Assembly (NCBI GenBank): GCA_020073395.1
Contig: JAIQFF010000002.1
Location: 1-64,000 of the forward strand
DNA from: Terriglobia bacterium
GTDB lineage: Bacteria > Acidobacteriota > Terriglobia > Terriglobales > Acidobacteriaceae
Direction: 5' to 3'
DNA length: 64,000 nucleotides
Under the pieces are notes generated by a model. It had not been told where the DNA came from and did not search any database. It was given only the letters and a program-made list of their open reading frames with translations. Of this stretch, positions 53,573-60,948 are shown piece by piece. Positions within the stretch are counted from its first letter, which is position 1, and each line of letters starts with the position of its first letter. Made by a program: the position numbers and the translations under genes.

Positions 53573-54633
53573 TGAGTTTCCTCCTTGAGCGGGCGTAGCC
53601 CCCGCAAAGCTCCGTGCAGCTTCATGAACTGTTCCGCCGGCATGGTCTCAGTCCGCTCCAGCATGGCGCGGGCCCGATCGTCCGATTGGCTCATCTCACT
53701 CTTCTCGTCGTCGGTCAAGGTCATGATGCGCAGGGAGAGAATCTCGTCAATCTCGGTCCCGTCGAACAAATCGCCCGCACTTTCGGGAGCGATCTGAGGA
53801 TAGTCATAAAGGATGATGGGCGAGGAGAGCAAAGTGTCGAACTGACCCTGGTCGCCGACCAGCACCGGAAAGGTTCCGACATTGTTGCACTTGGCGACAA
53901 CCTCGCCGAGCGCCTCCGGAGGAGCAATCAGCGAAACGAATCGCCCGTCCTGCACGCCCAGAACAGTGTGAGTCGAGGCCAGGGAGCTTAGCAAAGCGTC
54001 GTCGCGGGAAGAGTCCTTCGTCACTTCGAAAGGTGTGGTGTTACGAATCCGAACGCTGATCTTGAATACTCCGTCCGCAACTCTTTCGCTCATGATTGCG
54101 ACAGCGCCACAAAGCGGCTTTCGTTCGCGGACGATCACCCCCACGATCGGCCCGCTGCCGTCGCGCAGATATTCGAATTGCTTTTCCGCGGGGAAATCAA
54201 ACTCATCGGGCACCAGCCTGTAGGCCAGCGTTTCCAGGTTGTACGCCGGCAAAATAACTTCGCGCTCAACGGCTTCCTGCCAGGGCTGGTAGACGCGACC
54301 GTTCACCACAAGCCGGTCCACCGGGCGAAACTCAGGTATTTCGCCGGGCAACAACTCGTTCACCGGCATAGTCAGTTCGCCGATAGAGCGGGCCACCAGT
54401 TGGAGAAAGCGCACTCGAACTTCCAGCCCGGTTATGGAGCCGCCCTCGACCAGGCACTCGGTCTGCATGGTCCAGGCCTCGCTGCCGTTCTGCACCTCGC
54501 TGTAGGACTGAGGGCAGAGTACGCCAAAGTTCCAGCGCTGCTGGTTTTTTACCGAGGAGGGGCGATAGGGATAGAGCATGTACCCCTCGTAGAGCACAGC
54601 TTTTGCGATCTGCTCCACCACACCCAAATTCAT
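53569..54633 (-). CDS. Hydrogenase-operon protein of unknown function (354 aa)
   Basis: The ATG at 54633 overlaps the stop of the DUF6084 gene (TGATG) and fixes the start; the open frame continues upstream but in the wrong gene. The protein is soluble and strand-rich: ECLVEGGSITGLEVRVRFLQ, YRLVPDEFDFPAEKQFEYL and SSPIILYDYPQIAPESAGDL near the C-terminus. Only two or three cysteines occur, without a metal motif. I do not recognise a named family. Its tight coupling to DUF6084 and the protease suggests a role in hydrogenase assembly. Confidence 0.75.
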   Translation of the reverse strand: MNLGVVEQIAKAVLYEGYMLYPYRPSSVKNQQRWNFGVLCPQSYSEVQNGSEAWTMQTECLVEGGSITGLEVRVRFLQLVARSIGELTMPVNELLPGEIPEFRPVDRLVVNGRVYQPWQEAVEREVILPAYNLETLAYRLVPDEFDFPAEKQFEYLRDGSGPIVGVIVRERKPLCGAVAIMSERVADGVFKISVRIRNTTPFEVTKDSSRDDALLSSLASTHTVLGVQDGRFVSLIAPPEALGEVVAKCNNVGTFPVLVGDQGQFDTLLSSPIILYDYPQIAPESAGDLFDGTEIDEILSLRIMTLTDDEKSEMSQSDDRARAMLERTETMPAEQFMKLHGALRGLRPLKEETQ

Positions 54634-55277
54634 CAGATCACCGTCTCTTCCACCGGAATGATGCTCTCCAGGGCTTCTTCCCAGGTGGGAATGCCGTGCT
54701 TCACTTTGTATTGATACAGGCGGTCGAAAGCGTCCTTGTGCAAGCAGAGCCAGGCGCTGTTGGGATAGAACGATTCCATCATGTCGCGCCAGATTTTTAC
54801 CGGCAGCCGGAAGCGGGCTTCCTTGTCCCAGGAGATGGGCGCAACCTGCAGGCCGCCGTCGCTGCCCTCGTAGAAAACCGTTCCGCTGAACTGCACACAA
54901 ACCGGGACTTCTCCGTCCGCCAGACCGTCGAAATATTTGGTGGCAGCCACATTGAAATCGAACGTACACGGCACCGGAAGATCGACCAGTGTCGATCCCT
55001 TGAACGATGGCACGACCAGATTGGCGTGCGTCCACAAAAGACTTCGCAAGGTCTGGCCCCAGCGGCTGGGCTCGCCAAAGAGGTCAAGCAAGCGCTCCTG
55101 ATCTTCGGGCGTGTATTTGCGTCGAGTGACTTCCAGTTGGATCTGGCAGCGTAGCGCGACCGTGTGAATCGTCTGCTCCGGATTGGCATCTGTCAGACGA
55201 AGTTTGAAAACCAGAAGCGGTGTAGCTGCATTGGCAACAACCTCGGCGCCTTCGACGTGAAAGGTCAGGTCAGGCAT
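54633..55277 (-). CDS. DUF6084-family hydrogenase-associated protein
   Basis: This 214-residue protein starts MPDLTFHVEGAEVVANAATP, as in the DUF6084 group found beside group 1h hydrogenase genes. It appears as a beta-rich soluble protein (LLVFKLRLTD, ALRCQIQLEVTRR, VPCTFDFNVAATKYFDGL) followed by helices ending RLYQYKVKHG. The start at 55277 overlaps the preceding DUF5947 gene by 8 bp. Its function is unknown. Confidence 0.77.
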   Translation of the reverse strand: MPDLTFHVEGAEVVANAATPLLVFKLRLTDANPEQTIHTVALRCQIQLEVTRRKYTPEDQERLLDLFGEPSRWGQTLRSLLWTHANLVVPSFKGSTLVDLPVPCTFDFNVAATKYFDGLADGEVPVCVQFSGTVFYEGSDGGLQVAPISWDKEARFRLPVKIWRDMMESFYPNSAWLCLHKDAFDRLYQYKVKHGIPTWEEALESIIPVEETVI

Positions 55278-55956
55278 GGGATTCCTCTTGCTCTTGAGAT
55301 GCGTCCTGCCTCTCGGAGGAGACCTCAACCGATCGCGCTTTCAGACTGGTGAAGAACTCGCCCAGCTCCCGCCATACCTCGGTTCCGCCAGAAAGGCCCT
55401 TCCAGTGCATGCGGATCAGGCCTACCAGCTTGTAACATTCGTCGATGGGAAGCAGGTAGTATTCCGCCGCGGAATATCCACGGGAGTAGCCCAGCCGATT
55501 GACCAGCAGCCCCTCCACATCGGATTCCATTTCGTTCAGAATCGGATTACGCGCCACAATATCGTTCCAGGATTCCAGCGCCAGCAACGATTCCGTCGCG
55601 CCCGCCGGGCTGGGATACAGCGCAACCACGCGGTTCTCCAGGCTGCTCTTGAGGAAGAAGGCCATGTTGATGGGGACCATCAGGCCGTTCCACTCGGGGT
55701 CGCTGAGATTGAACCCGGGAAGAGAACGCACCCGGCGCGGGACTCGTTTGAACTTTACTCCCTGGCCGCTGAACAGGATGGCGCAGGCGTCGCAGGTGCA
55801 GAGGAGTTTACGCCGCTCCAGCTCAATCAAGTGCGGATGACCAGGCGCTAACCCGACGCTACACAACTCGCAACGCTCCAGCGGCCTTTCGCGGCGCGCA
55901 AACTGGCGCAGCGTCCCAAAGCCGTCGGCGGGGTCGGTAAGTTGTCCGGCACTCAT
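55270..55956 (-). CDS. DUF5947-family protein with CxxC pairs
   Basis: This 228-residue protein has two cysteine pairs near its N-terminus, CELC (residues 29-32) and CTCDAC (residues 53-58), arranged like a zinc or iron-sulfur site. A conserved middle part follows (YPSPAGATESLLALESWNDI). DUF5947 proteins occur next to hydrogenase large-subunit genes in Actinobacteria and Acidobacteria. An electron-transfer or metal-binding role is plausible but not shown. Confidence 0.78.
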   Translation of the reverse strand: MSAGQLTDPADGFGTLRQFARRERPLERCELCSVGLAPGHPHLIELERRKLLCTCDACAILFSGQGVKFKRVPRRVRSLPGFNLSDPEWNGLMVPINMAFFLKSSLENRVVALYPSPAGATESLLALESWNDIVARNPILNEMESDVEGLLVNRLGYSRGYSAAEYYLLPIDECYKLVGLIRMHWKGLSGGTEVWRELGEFFTSLKARSVEVSSERQDASQEQEESHA

Positions 55957-56031
55957 GATTTCAACATGCTCAAATCTGCACCGTGGCGCCGGGACGACGG
56001 CGCTACAACGAGCGGCGCTACATTGAATCCT

Positions 56032-56616
56032 TCAGTCCGCACCCTGCGGCGGATTGACTTCGACCTGCAATCCGGCAGGACTGCCCACCAGCTTGTCCAA
56101 CGCCACAAATCCGGAAGCGGGCTTCTCTTCCAAACCTTCGATGAGCAGCGAACTCATATCCGGCGCGGCGTCATACATGGCTCCTTCCAGCGTGGCCTGC
56201 ACGGTCTTTGCGGTGGACCCGCAAGTATGCGATCCGGTTTCGACACGCAACCGGATGGCGCCGTCGTTCACGCCCAGCAACTCAACTTCGCAGCCCTGTT
56301 TCCGCAGCTGCGACCGTACCCGGTCCACGGCTTTCAGCACCCGGGTTTCGATGTCCTCGGGATGGAGGCCATAAAGAATCAGCACGCTGCTCACCAGCGC
56401 ATCGCGACCCAGCCGGTCAATGATGCCCATGCCCCGCTCTCCCGCGTCAGCAACAATATCGAGCACCTTCTCCAGGGCCGCGCCGTGCAGATCCATCAGC
56501 GATTGCACCAGGCCCTTGGTGGCGGCCCGCACCGCAGGATCAGCGATCGCTTCGATTTCCTGCACCAGGCCGCCGATGCGCTGCATGTCTTCCCGAAAAT
56601 CTCTGTTATCGGCCAC
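56032..56616 (-). CDS. NifU C-terminal-like protein with incomplete CxxC
   Basis: This 194-residue protein has a helical N-terminal half (residues 1-75) and a C-terminal NifU-like iron-sulfur scaffold fold (residues 85-165, LYGLHPEDIETRVLKAVDRV, then VELLGVNDGAIRLRVE). Where NifU has CxGC, this reads SHTCGST with a single cysteine (Cys132); the only other is Cys109. It may hold a cluster at a subunit interface or have lost that role. A GTG start has AAGGAG 4 nt upstream. It is the first accessory gene after the large subunit. Confidence 0.8.
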   Translation of the reverse strand: MADNRDFREDMQRIGGLVQEIEAIADPAVRAATKGLVQSLMDLHGAALEKVLDIVADAGERGMGIIDRLGRDALVSSVLILYGLHPEDIETRVLKAVDRVRSQLRKQGCEVELLGVNDGAIRLRVETGSHTCGSTAKTVQATLEGAMYDAAPDMSSLLIEGLEEKPASGFVALDKLVGSPAGLQVEVNPPQGAD

Positions 56617-56968
56617 AAGGCTCCTTGAAAGAACGTGTTGTCATCCTGAGCGGAGTCGCGGATTCGCTTCGCGAATCTGCTACGCAGTCGAAGGACCTCT
56701 ACCTTATTACCGCCGCCGAAGTCCTTAAGGAAACTTTTCTGTGGCGGATAGGGGTCCTTCGACTTCACCCACCCATTCGCGAAGCGAATGGGTGGCCTTC
56801 GCTCAGGATGACAACCCTCTTAGGTTCCAGCGTTAACCAGCGCCAAAAGCCAAAACGCAAAAAATTAGGAGTGAGAGCGCAGTTTTGAGATGCCAGATCC
56901 CTCCTCTGTGAGCGTATCTGGCAATTCCTAGCTACCACCCTCACTCCCTCGTCCACCATGGTGCGAAC
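56617..56968. other. Intergenic region between hydrogenase genes, filled by a family B repeat
   Basis: No reading frame is supportable. The left 180 bp are an inverted repeat (56638-56815); the rest (about 56816-56968) shows no clear feature beyond a GAGGG-rich stretch. In the transcript this would separate the structural genes from the accessory genes by a long hairpin. Confidence 0.6.
56638..56815. repeat. Family B inverted repeat (full copy)
   Basis: The outer arms TTGTCATCCTGAGCGGAGTC and GCTCAGGATGACAA pair, as do inner GTCGAAGGACC and GGTCCTTCGAC. Two smaller hairpins, GATTCGCTTCGCGAATC and CCATTCGCGAAGCGAATGG, lie inside. Of the copies in this window it is the most complete. Confidence 0.8.
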
Positions 56969-58765
56969 TCAGGGTTGAAGACCGAACATCGGGGAATGGT
57001 GCGTCTCCAGCACCTTGCCGTTCCCCAGATACATGTGCACGCCGCAAGGCAGACACGGATCGAAGCTCCTTACCGCGCGCATTATATCGATTCCCTTGAA
57101 CTTGTCAGGGCCGTTTTCCTCAAAGATCGGGGTATTCTGCACCGCGTCCTCGTACGGACCCGGAGTGCCATAGATGTCACGGGGATTGGCATTCCAGGGA
57201 GTTGGAGGATAGGGATGGTAGTTGGCGATCTTACCCTCTTTGATCACCACGTGGTGCGAGAGCACGCCGCGTACCGCCTCGTGGAAGCCGCAGCCAATGG
57301 CCTCCTCAGGCACTTTGAATTCGGTCCAGGTCTTGGTGTGTCCAGCATGTAACTCCGCCAGCGCCTTTTCCATGAAATGAAGTGCAGCGCAGGCAGCATA
57401 GACCTGGAAGTATGTCCGGGCGCGGTCGCGTTCGATAGCGTTGCTCCACTTAGGAATCTTCCATTCAAACTCGACCTCGGGCAGCGAGGTGGTCTTGGGC
57501 AGGTACATCTTTACGCTGCTGCCGGTGGCCTTGATGTATCCGATGTCCACCAGCCCGGCCAGCGCGGTCGTCCACAGGCGAGCGATTGGTCCACCTCCGG
57601 TATCCATCGCCAGGTGGTCACCAGTGCGCTTGTCGAACCACCGCGGGGACATGACCCATGTGTACTTGCCGCCAAAGTCACGCTTCTGCGGCCGCGGGAT
57701 CGTGGTCTGGTTCCAGGGATGGTTCTTGTCCACCGGATTGCCGAGAGGGTCTGTCTTGACGAAAGTTTGCGAGTTCTTCCACTCGTCGTAGTAAGAACTG
57801 CCCAGGAGAATCCGGATATTCAGGTTGATGTCCACCAGATCGGTGGTCACCAGCTTGCCATCCACCACGATGCCCGGGGTGACGAACATGCCGCGGCCCC
57901 AGTTCGTCATGTTCTTATAGGTGTAATCGCAGACGTCGGGATCATTGAACGATCCCCAGCAAGCCAAAAGGACACGCCGCCTACCGACTTCTTCGTAACC
58001 GGGGAGGGCATCGTAGAAGAAATCGAACAAGTCGTCGTGCAGTGGCACCACCTTCTTCATGAACTCCACATACTTCATCAAGCGGACCAGGTAGTCAGTA
58101 AAAAGCTGGACGGTGGGCACCGTGCCCACGCCGCCCGGATACAAAGTGGAGGGATGGACGTGCCGGCCTTCCATCAGGCAGAACATCTCCCGTGTCATGC
58201 GGCTCATGACCAGGGCCTCGCGATAGAAGGCTCCGGTAAACGGATTGAGGGCGGTCATGATGTCAGCAATGGTGCGGTAGCCATGCGCACTGGCGTGGGG
58301 CGCCGCCGTGGATTGAGCTTTGGCCCAGACTTTGGGATTGGTTTCCTTGACCATCTGCTCGCAGAAATCCACGCCGACCAGATTGTCCTGGAAGATATTG
58401 TGGTCGAACATGTACTCGGCAGCCTCGCCAAGATTGACGATCCACTCCGCGATCGGAGGCGGCTTGACCCCAAACGCCATGTTCTGCGCGTAGGTGGCGC
58501 AGGTGGCGTGGTTGTCGCCGCAAATGCCGCAGATGCGGCTGGTGATGAAGTGAGCGTCGCGCGGGTCTTTACCTTTCATGAAGATGCTGTACCCGCGAAA
58601 AATGGACGAGGTGCTGTGACACTCGACCACATGCTTGTTCTCGAAGTCGATCTTGGTAAAAATGCCCAGGCTGCCCACGATCCGAGTAATCGGGTCCCAG
58701 TTCATTTCCACCAGGTTCCCCTTTTTTCCGGGGGCGTCCTTCGTCGGTGCGGTAATAGTGCTCAT
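56969..58765 (-). CDS. hhyL: Group 1h [NiFe]-hydrogenase large subunit
   Basis: This 598-residue catalytic subunit carries the nickel-iron site. The L1 motif is SRICGICGDNHATC (Cys79, Cys82) and the L2 motif is FDPCLPCGVHM (Cys571, Cys574). Both fit the high-affinity group 1h (formerly group 5) type that oxidises trace H2. A 21-residue tail after His577 should be removed by the maturation protease encoded downstream. AAGGAG lies 7 nt before the ATG, and the small-subunit gene precedes it by 32 bp. Confidence 0.95.
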   Translation of the reverse strand: MSTITAPTKDAPGKKGNLVEMNWDPITRIVGSLGIFTKIDFENKHVVECHSTSSIFRGYSIFMKGKDPRDAHFITSRICGICGDNHATCATYAQNMAFGVKPPPIAEWIVNLGEAAEYMFDHNIFQDNLVGVDFCEQMVKETNPKVWAKAQSTAAPHASAHGYRTIADIMTALNPFTGAFYREALVMSRMTREMFCLMEGRHVHPSTLYPGGVGTVPTVQLFTDYLVRLMKYVEFMKKVVPLHDDLFDFFYDALPGYEEVGRRRVLLACWGSFNDPDVCDYTYKNMTNWGRGMFVTPGIVVDGKLVTTDLVDINLNIRILLGSSYYDEWKNSQTFVKTDPLGNPVDKNHPWNQTTIPRPQKRDFGGKYTWVMSPRWFDKRTGDHLAMDTGGGPIARLWTTALAGLVDIGYIKATGSSVKMYLPKTTSLPEVEFEWKIPKWSNAIERDRARTYFQVYAACAALHFMEKALAELHAGHTKTWTEFKVPEEAIGCGFHEAVRGVLSHHVVIKEGKIANYHPYPPTPWNANPRDIYGTPGPYEDAVQNTPIFEENGPDKFKGIDIMRAVRSFDPCLPCGVHMYLGNGKVLETHHSPMFGLQP

Positions 58766-58797
58766 TCGATCGCTCCTTTGGACTCAGTAGGATCTTC

Positions 58798-59862
58798 TCA
58801 GTAAGACCGTGGGTGGTACCCGGTGGTCAGTTCTGCGCGCGGATGACGCCACTTGGGCTCCTTGTTGACCGTGGACTGAGTCATAGAACGCAGGGCACGA
58901 ATCGCGCGGCCATAAGCGCCGACGGCTGAACTCGAGACCCGGGCGCCTGGCGGTTCATCCATAAAGGGCATAAATTTGTCGGGGAATCCAGGCATGGTGC
59001 AGCCGATACAGATACCGCCTACGTTGGGACATCCGCCGATTCCGGCCATCCATCCGCGCTTGGGCACGTTGCAGTTCACTACCGGGCCCCAGCATCCCAA
59101 TTTCACGATGCATTTCGGGGAGCCATACACTTCCGCGAAATCGCCTTGCTCGTAGTAGCCGGCGCGATCGCAACCTTCGTGGACGGTCTTGCCAAACAGC
59201 CACGTGGGGCGCAGTTCATCGTCGAGCGGAATCATGGGAGCCAGTCCCGCCACCTGATAAAGAAGATAGAGGACAGTCTCCATGAAGTTGTCCGGCTGCA
59301 CCGGGCATCCTGGAACATTGACGATGGGCAGACCGGCTTTAGACCTCCAGTCCCAACCCAGGTAGTCCGCCAGACCCATGGCGCCAGTGGGATTGCCTTC
59401 CATAGCATGAATGCCGCCGTAGGTGGCGCAAGTCCCGCAGGCAACCACGGCGAGTGCCTTGGGTGCCAGACGGTCAATCCACTCATTGGTGGTGATGGGC
59501 TGACCGGTCGTGGGATCGGTTCCTAGCCCTGCCCAGTAACCTTCTTTCTTTATTTTCTCGTTGGGAATGGAACCTTCGACTACCAGGACGAAGGGATCCA
59601 GCTGACCTTTCTCCGCCAGGTACCAGAATTTCAGGAAGTCATCTCCGTTCTCATAAGCCAGGACGGGATTGTGCAGGTGTACTTTGGGAAGGCCGGGAAT
59701 TGCTCCCAGCAGAACATCTTCGATACTGGGTTGACTAGCCGCGGTGACCGAAACCGAGTCTCCGTCACAGCCCAAACCGGCGGTGATCCAGAGAATGTGT
59801 ACTTCGGCGACTGGCGATGGTTTTTGCGTTTTCCGACCGTACGGAACCGTTTCCGCTGCCAT
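58798..59862 (-). CDS. hhyS: Group 1h [NiFe]-hydrogenase small subunit
   Basis: This 354-residue subunit relays electrons from the active site through three iron-sulfur clusters. Cysteines are at Cys32 (LGCDGDSV), Cys142/145, Cys186 (VPGCPVQ), Cys231, Cys251/257, Cys264, Cys278 and Cys285/288. The CDGD stretch supplies the Asp that, in group 5 enzymes, helps bind the proximal cluster beside three Cys. No twin-arginine signal is present, so the enzyme faces the cytoplasm. AAAGGAGAG precedes the ATG. Confidence 0.95.
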   Translation of the reverse strand: MAAETVPYGRKTQKPSPVAEVHILWITAGLGCDGDSVSVTAASQPSIEDVLLGAIPGLPKVHLHNPVLAYENGDDFLKFWYLAEKGQLDPFVLVVEGSIPNEKIKKEGYWAGLGTDPTTGQPITTNEWIDRLAPKALAVVACGTCATYGGIHAMEGNPTGAMGLADYLGWDWRSKAGLPIVNVPGCPVQPDNFMETVLYLLYQVAGLAPMIPLDDELRPTWLFGKTVHEGCDRAGYYEQGDFAEVYGSPKCIVKLGCWGPVVNCNVPKRGWMAGIGGCPNVGGICIGCTMPGFPDKFMPFMDEPPGARVSSSAVGAYGRAIRALRSMTQSTVNKEPKWRHPRAELTTGYHPRSY

Positions 59863-60094
59863 AGCTCGACTCTCCTTTCCCGCCTCAACTGGAAGACGGG
59901 AGCTGCCGAATTTCTGGTTAACGATTAGCGAATACTCTTCAAACCTTGCCCTGGTAGCAGTTCTCTTCGCTGTAGAAGGGAAACCTGAAAAAAGTGCGCC
60001 CTGTTCTTAATGGCGCCCCTAGGATCAACAAAAGCAAAGACCGTCACAAGCGGGAGCCCCACTTTTTAAGTTTCATGGGAAGCACTATTTTTTC

Positions 60095-60113
60095 TATCGG
60101 GGATTCCCCGATA
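60095..60113. promoter_or_regulatory. Perfect palindrome, candidate operator for the hydrogenase operon
   Basis: TATCGGGG-ATT-CCCCGATA is a 19-bp perfect inverted repeat about 235 bp upstream of the hhyS start. It lies beside an AT-rich tract and close to a NarL-type regulator gene, whose family binds dyad sites. The link to that regulator is inferred. Confidence 0.5.
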
Positions 60114-60177
60114 CTGGGAAACTCTATATAGCGCCGCCGTCCCGCTGGCTGTCCGGCGGGCGCTACTCGGACGCTGT

Positions 60178-60240
60178 GGTTTTCTTTGCGCTCTTTTGCG
60201 GTGTCTTTGCGAACATTGCGGTCAGGGATTTTGATCGCAA
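60178..60240. repeat. Family C repeat arm (partial)
   Basis: TTTCTTTGCGCTCTTTTGCG and TGTCTTTGCG blocks are followed by TTTTGATCGCAACGG, a weak match to the GCAAAGG arms at 893 and 25612. Only one side is well preserved. Confidence 0.35.
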
Positions 60241-60250
60241 CGGATCTGCA

Positions 60251-60943
60251 TCACGCCGTCTTTTCGTCCATGTTCCACTGGATGGCATGCTGCATGAGTT
60301 CGCGCGCGCTGCGCAGGGACAATTTTTCCTTGATATGCGCCTGATAGGATTCGACCGTCTTGACGCTTATGTGCAATTCTTCGGCAATCTGCCGGGTACC
60401 GTGGCCTTCCCCGATCAAACGAAACACTTCCAGCTCGCGATCGCTCAGGTCGGCGATGGAGGAGTGGCGCAGCGTGCCCGATCCGGTGATGTAGTGTTTC
60501 AGCATCCGGTTGGCGACACGGTCGCTCACGTAGATCTCGCCGCCCAGGATGCGGCGCAGCGCCACCAGCACCTTTTCTGTTGCCTCCTGCTTCATGATGT
60601 AGCCATTCGCACCCGCCCGTAGCGCGCGCTCCGCATAGATTGACTCGTCGTGCATGGAGAGGATCAGCACCGGGAGCGTCGGGTACAGATTCCTTATGTT
60701 CTTGAGCAGATCAAGCCCGTCTGGACCATTCAGGGAAATGTCCACGATGAGAACGTCCGGCTTGGCGGAAGCCAGCACGTGCATGGCGCCGCTGGCTTCT
60801 TCGGCCTCACCGCAAACCACCAGGTCGGTTTCCTGATTGATGAGCAACGCCAATCCCTGGCGCACAATGGGATGGTCGTCCACCACCAGGATTCTGCTCT
60901 TTCTCACTGCGACGTGGTCCTGAACCTTGTGAGATGAGTTCAT
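60251..60943 (-). CDS. NarL/LuxR-type response regulator
   Basis: This 230-residue regulator has a receiver domain (VVDDHP, phospho-acceptor Asp68 in LIVDIS, LSMHD, Lys in IMKQEA) and a LuxR-type helix-turn-helix (LSDRELEVFRLIGEGHGTRQ, then VKTVESYQAHIKEKL). The ATG at 60943 lies 5 bp after the kinase stop, so the two are cotranscribed. Placement directly upstream of hhyS and the nearby palindrome suggest that it controls the hydrogenase operon, which is an inference. Confidence 0.92.
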   Translation of the reverse strand: MNSSHKVQDHVAVRKSRILVVDDHPIVRQGLALLINQETDLVVCGEAEEASGAMHVLASAKPDVLIVDISLNGPDGLDLLKNIRNLYPTLPVLILSMHDESIYAERALRAGANGYIMKQEATEKVLVALRRILGGEIYVSDRVANRMLKHYITGSGTLRHSSIADLSDRELEVFRLIGEGHGTRQIAEELHISVKTVESYQAHIKEKLSLRSARELMQHAIQWNMDEKTA

Positions 60944-60948
60944 ATTTC

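Larger units (their letters stand above)
59863..60250. other. Promoter region of the hydrogenase structural genes
   Basis: This 388-bp spacer separates the NarL-type regulator from hhyS. It contains a perfect palindrome (60095-60113), an AT-rich stretch just beside it (TTTTTTC and TAAAAAGT), and a family C-like repeat arm (about 60178-60240). No reading frame is supportable. Confidence 0.6.

Noticed and set aside
53569-55035. Longer 488-codon version of the 354-residue hydrogenase-operon protein
   Set aside because: The extra N-terminus would read the DUF6084 gene out of frame; the TGATG overlap at 54633 marks the natural start.
57377-58804. 475-codon plus-strand frame opposite the hydrogenase large subunit
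   Set aside because: The minus-strand frame has the L1 and L2 motifs; the antisense frame shows none.
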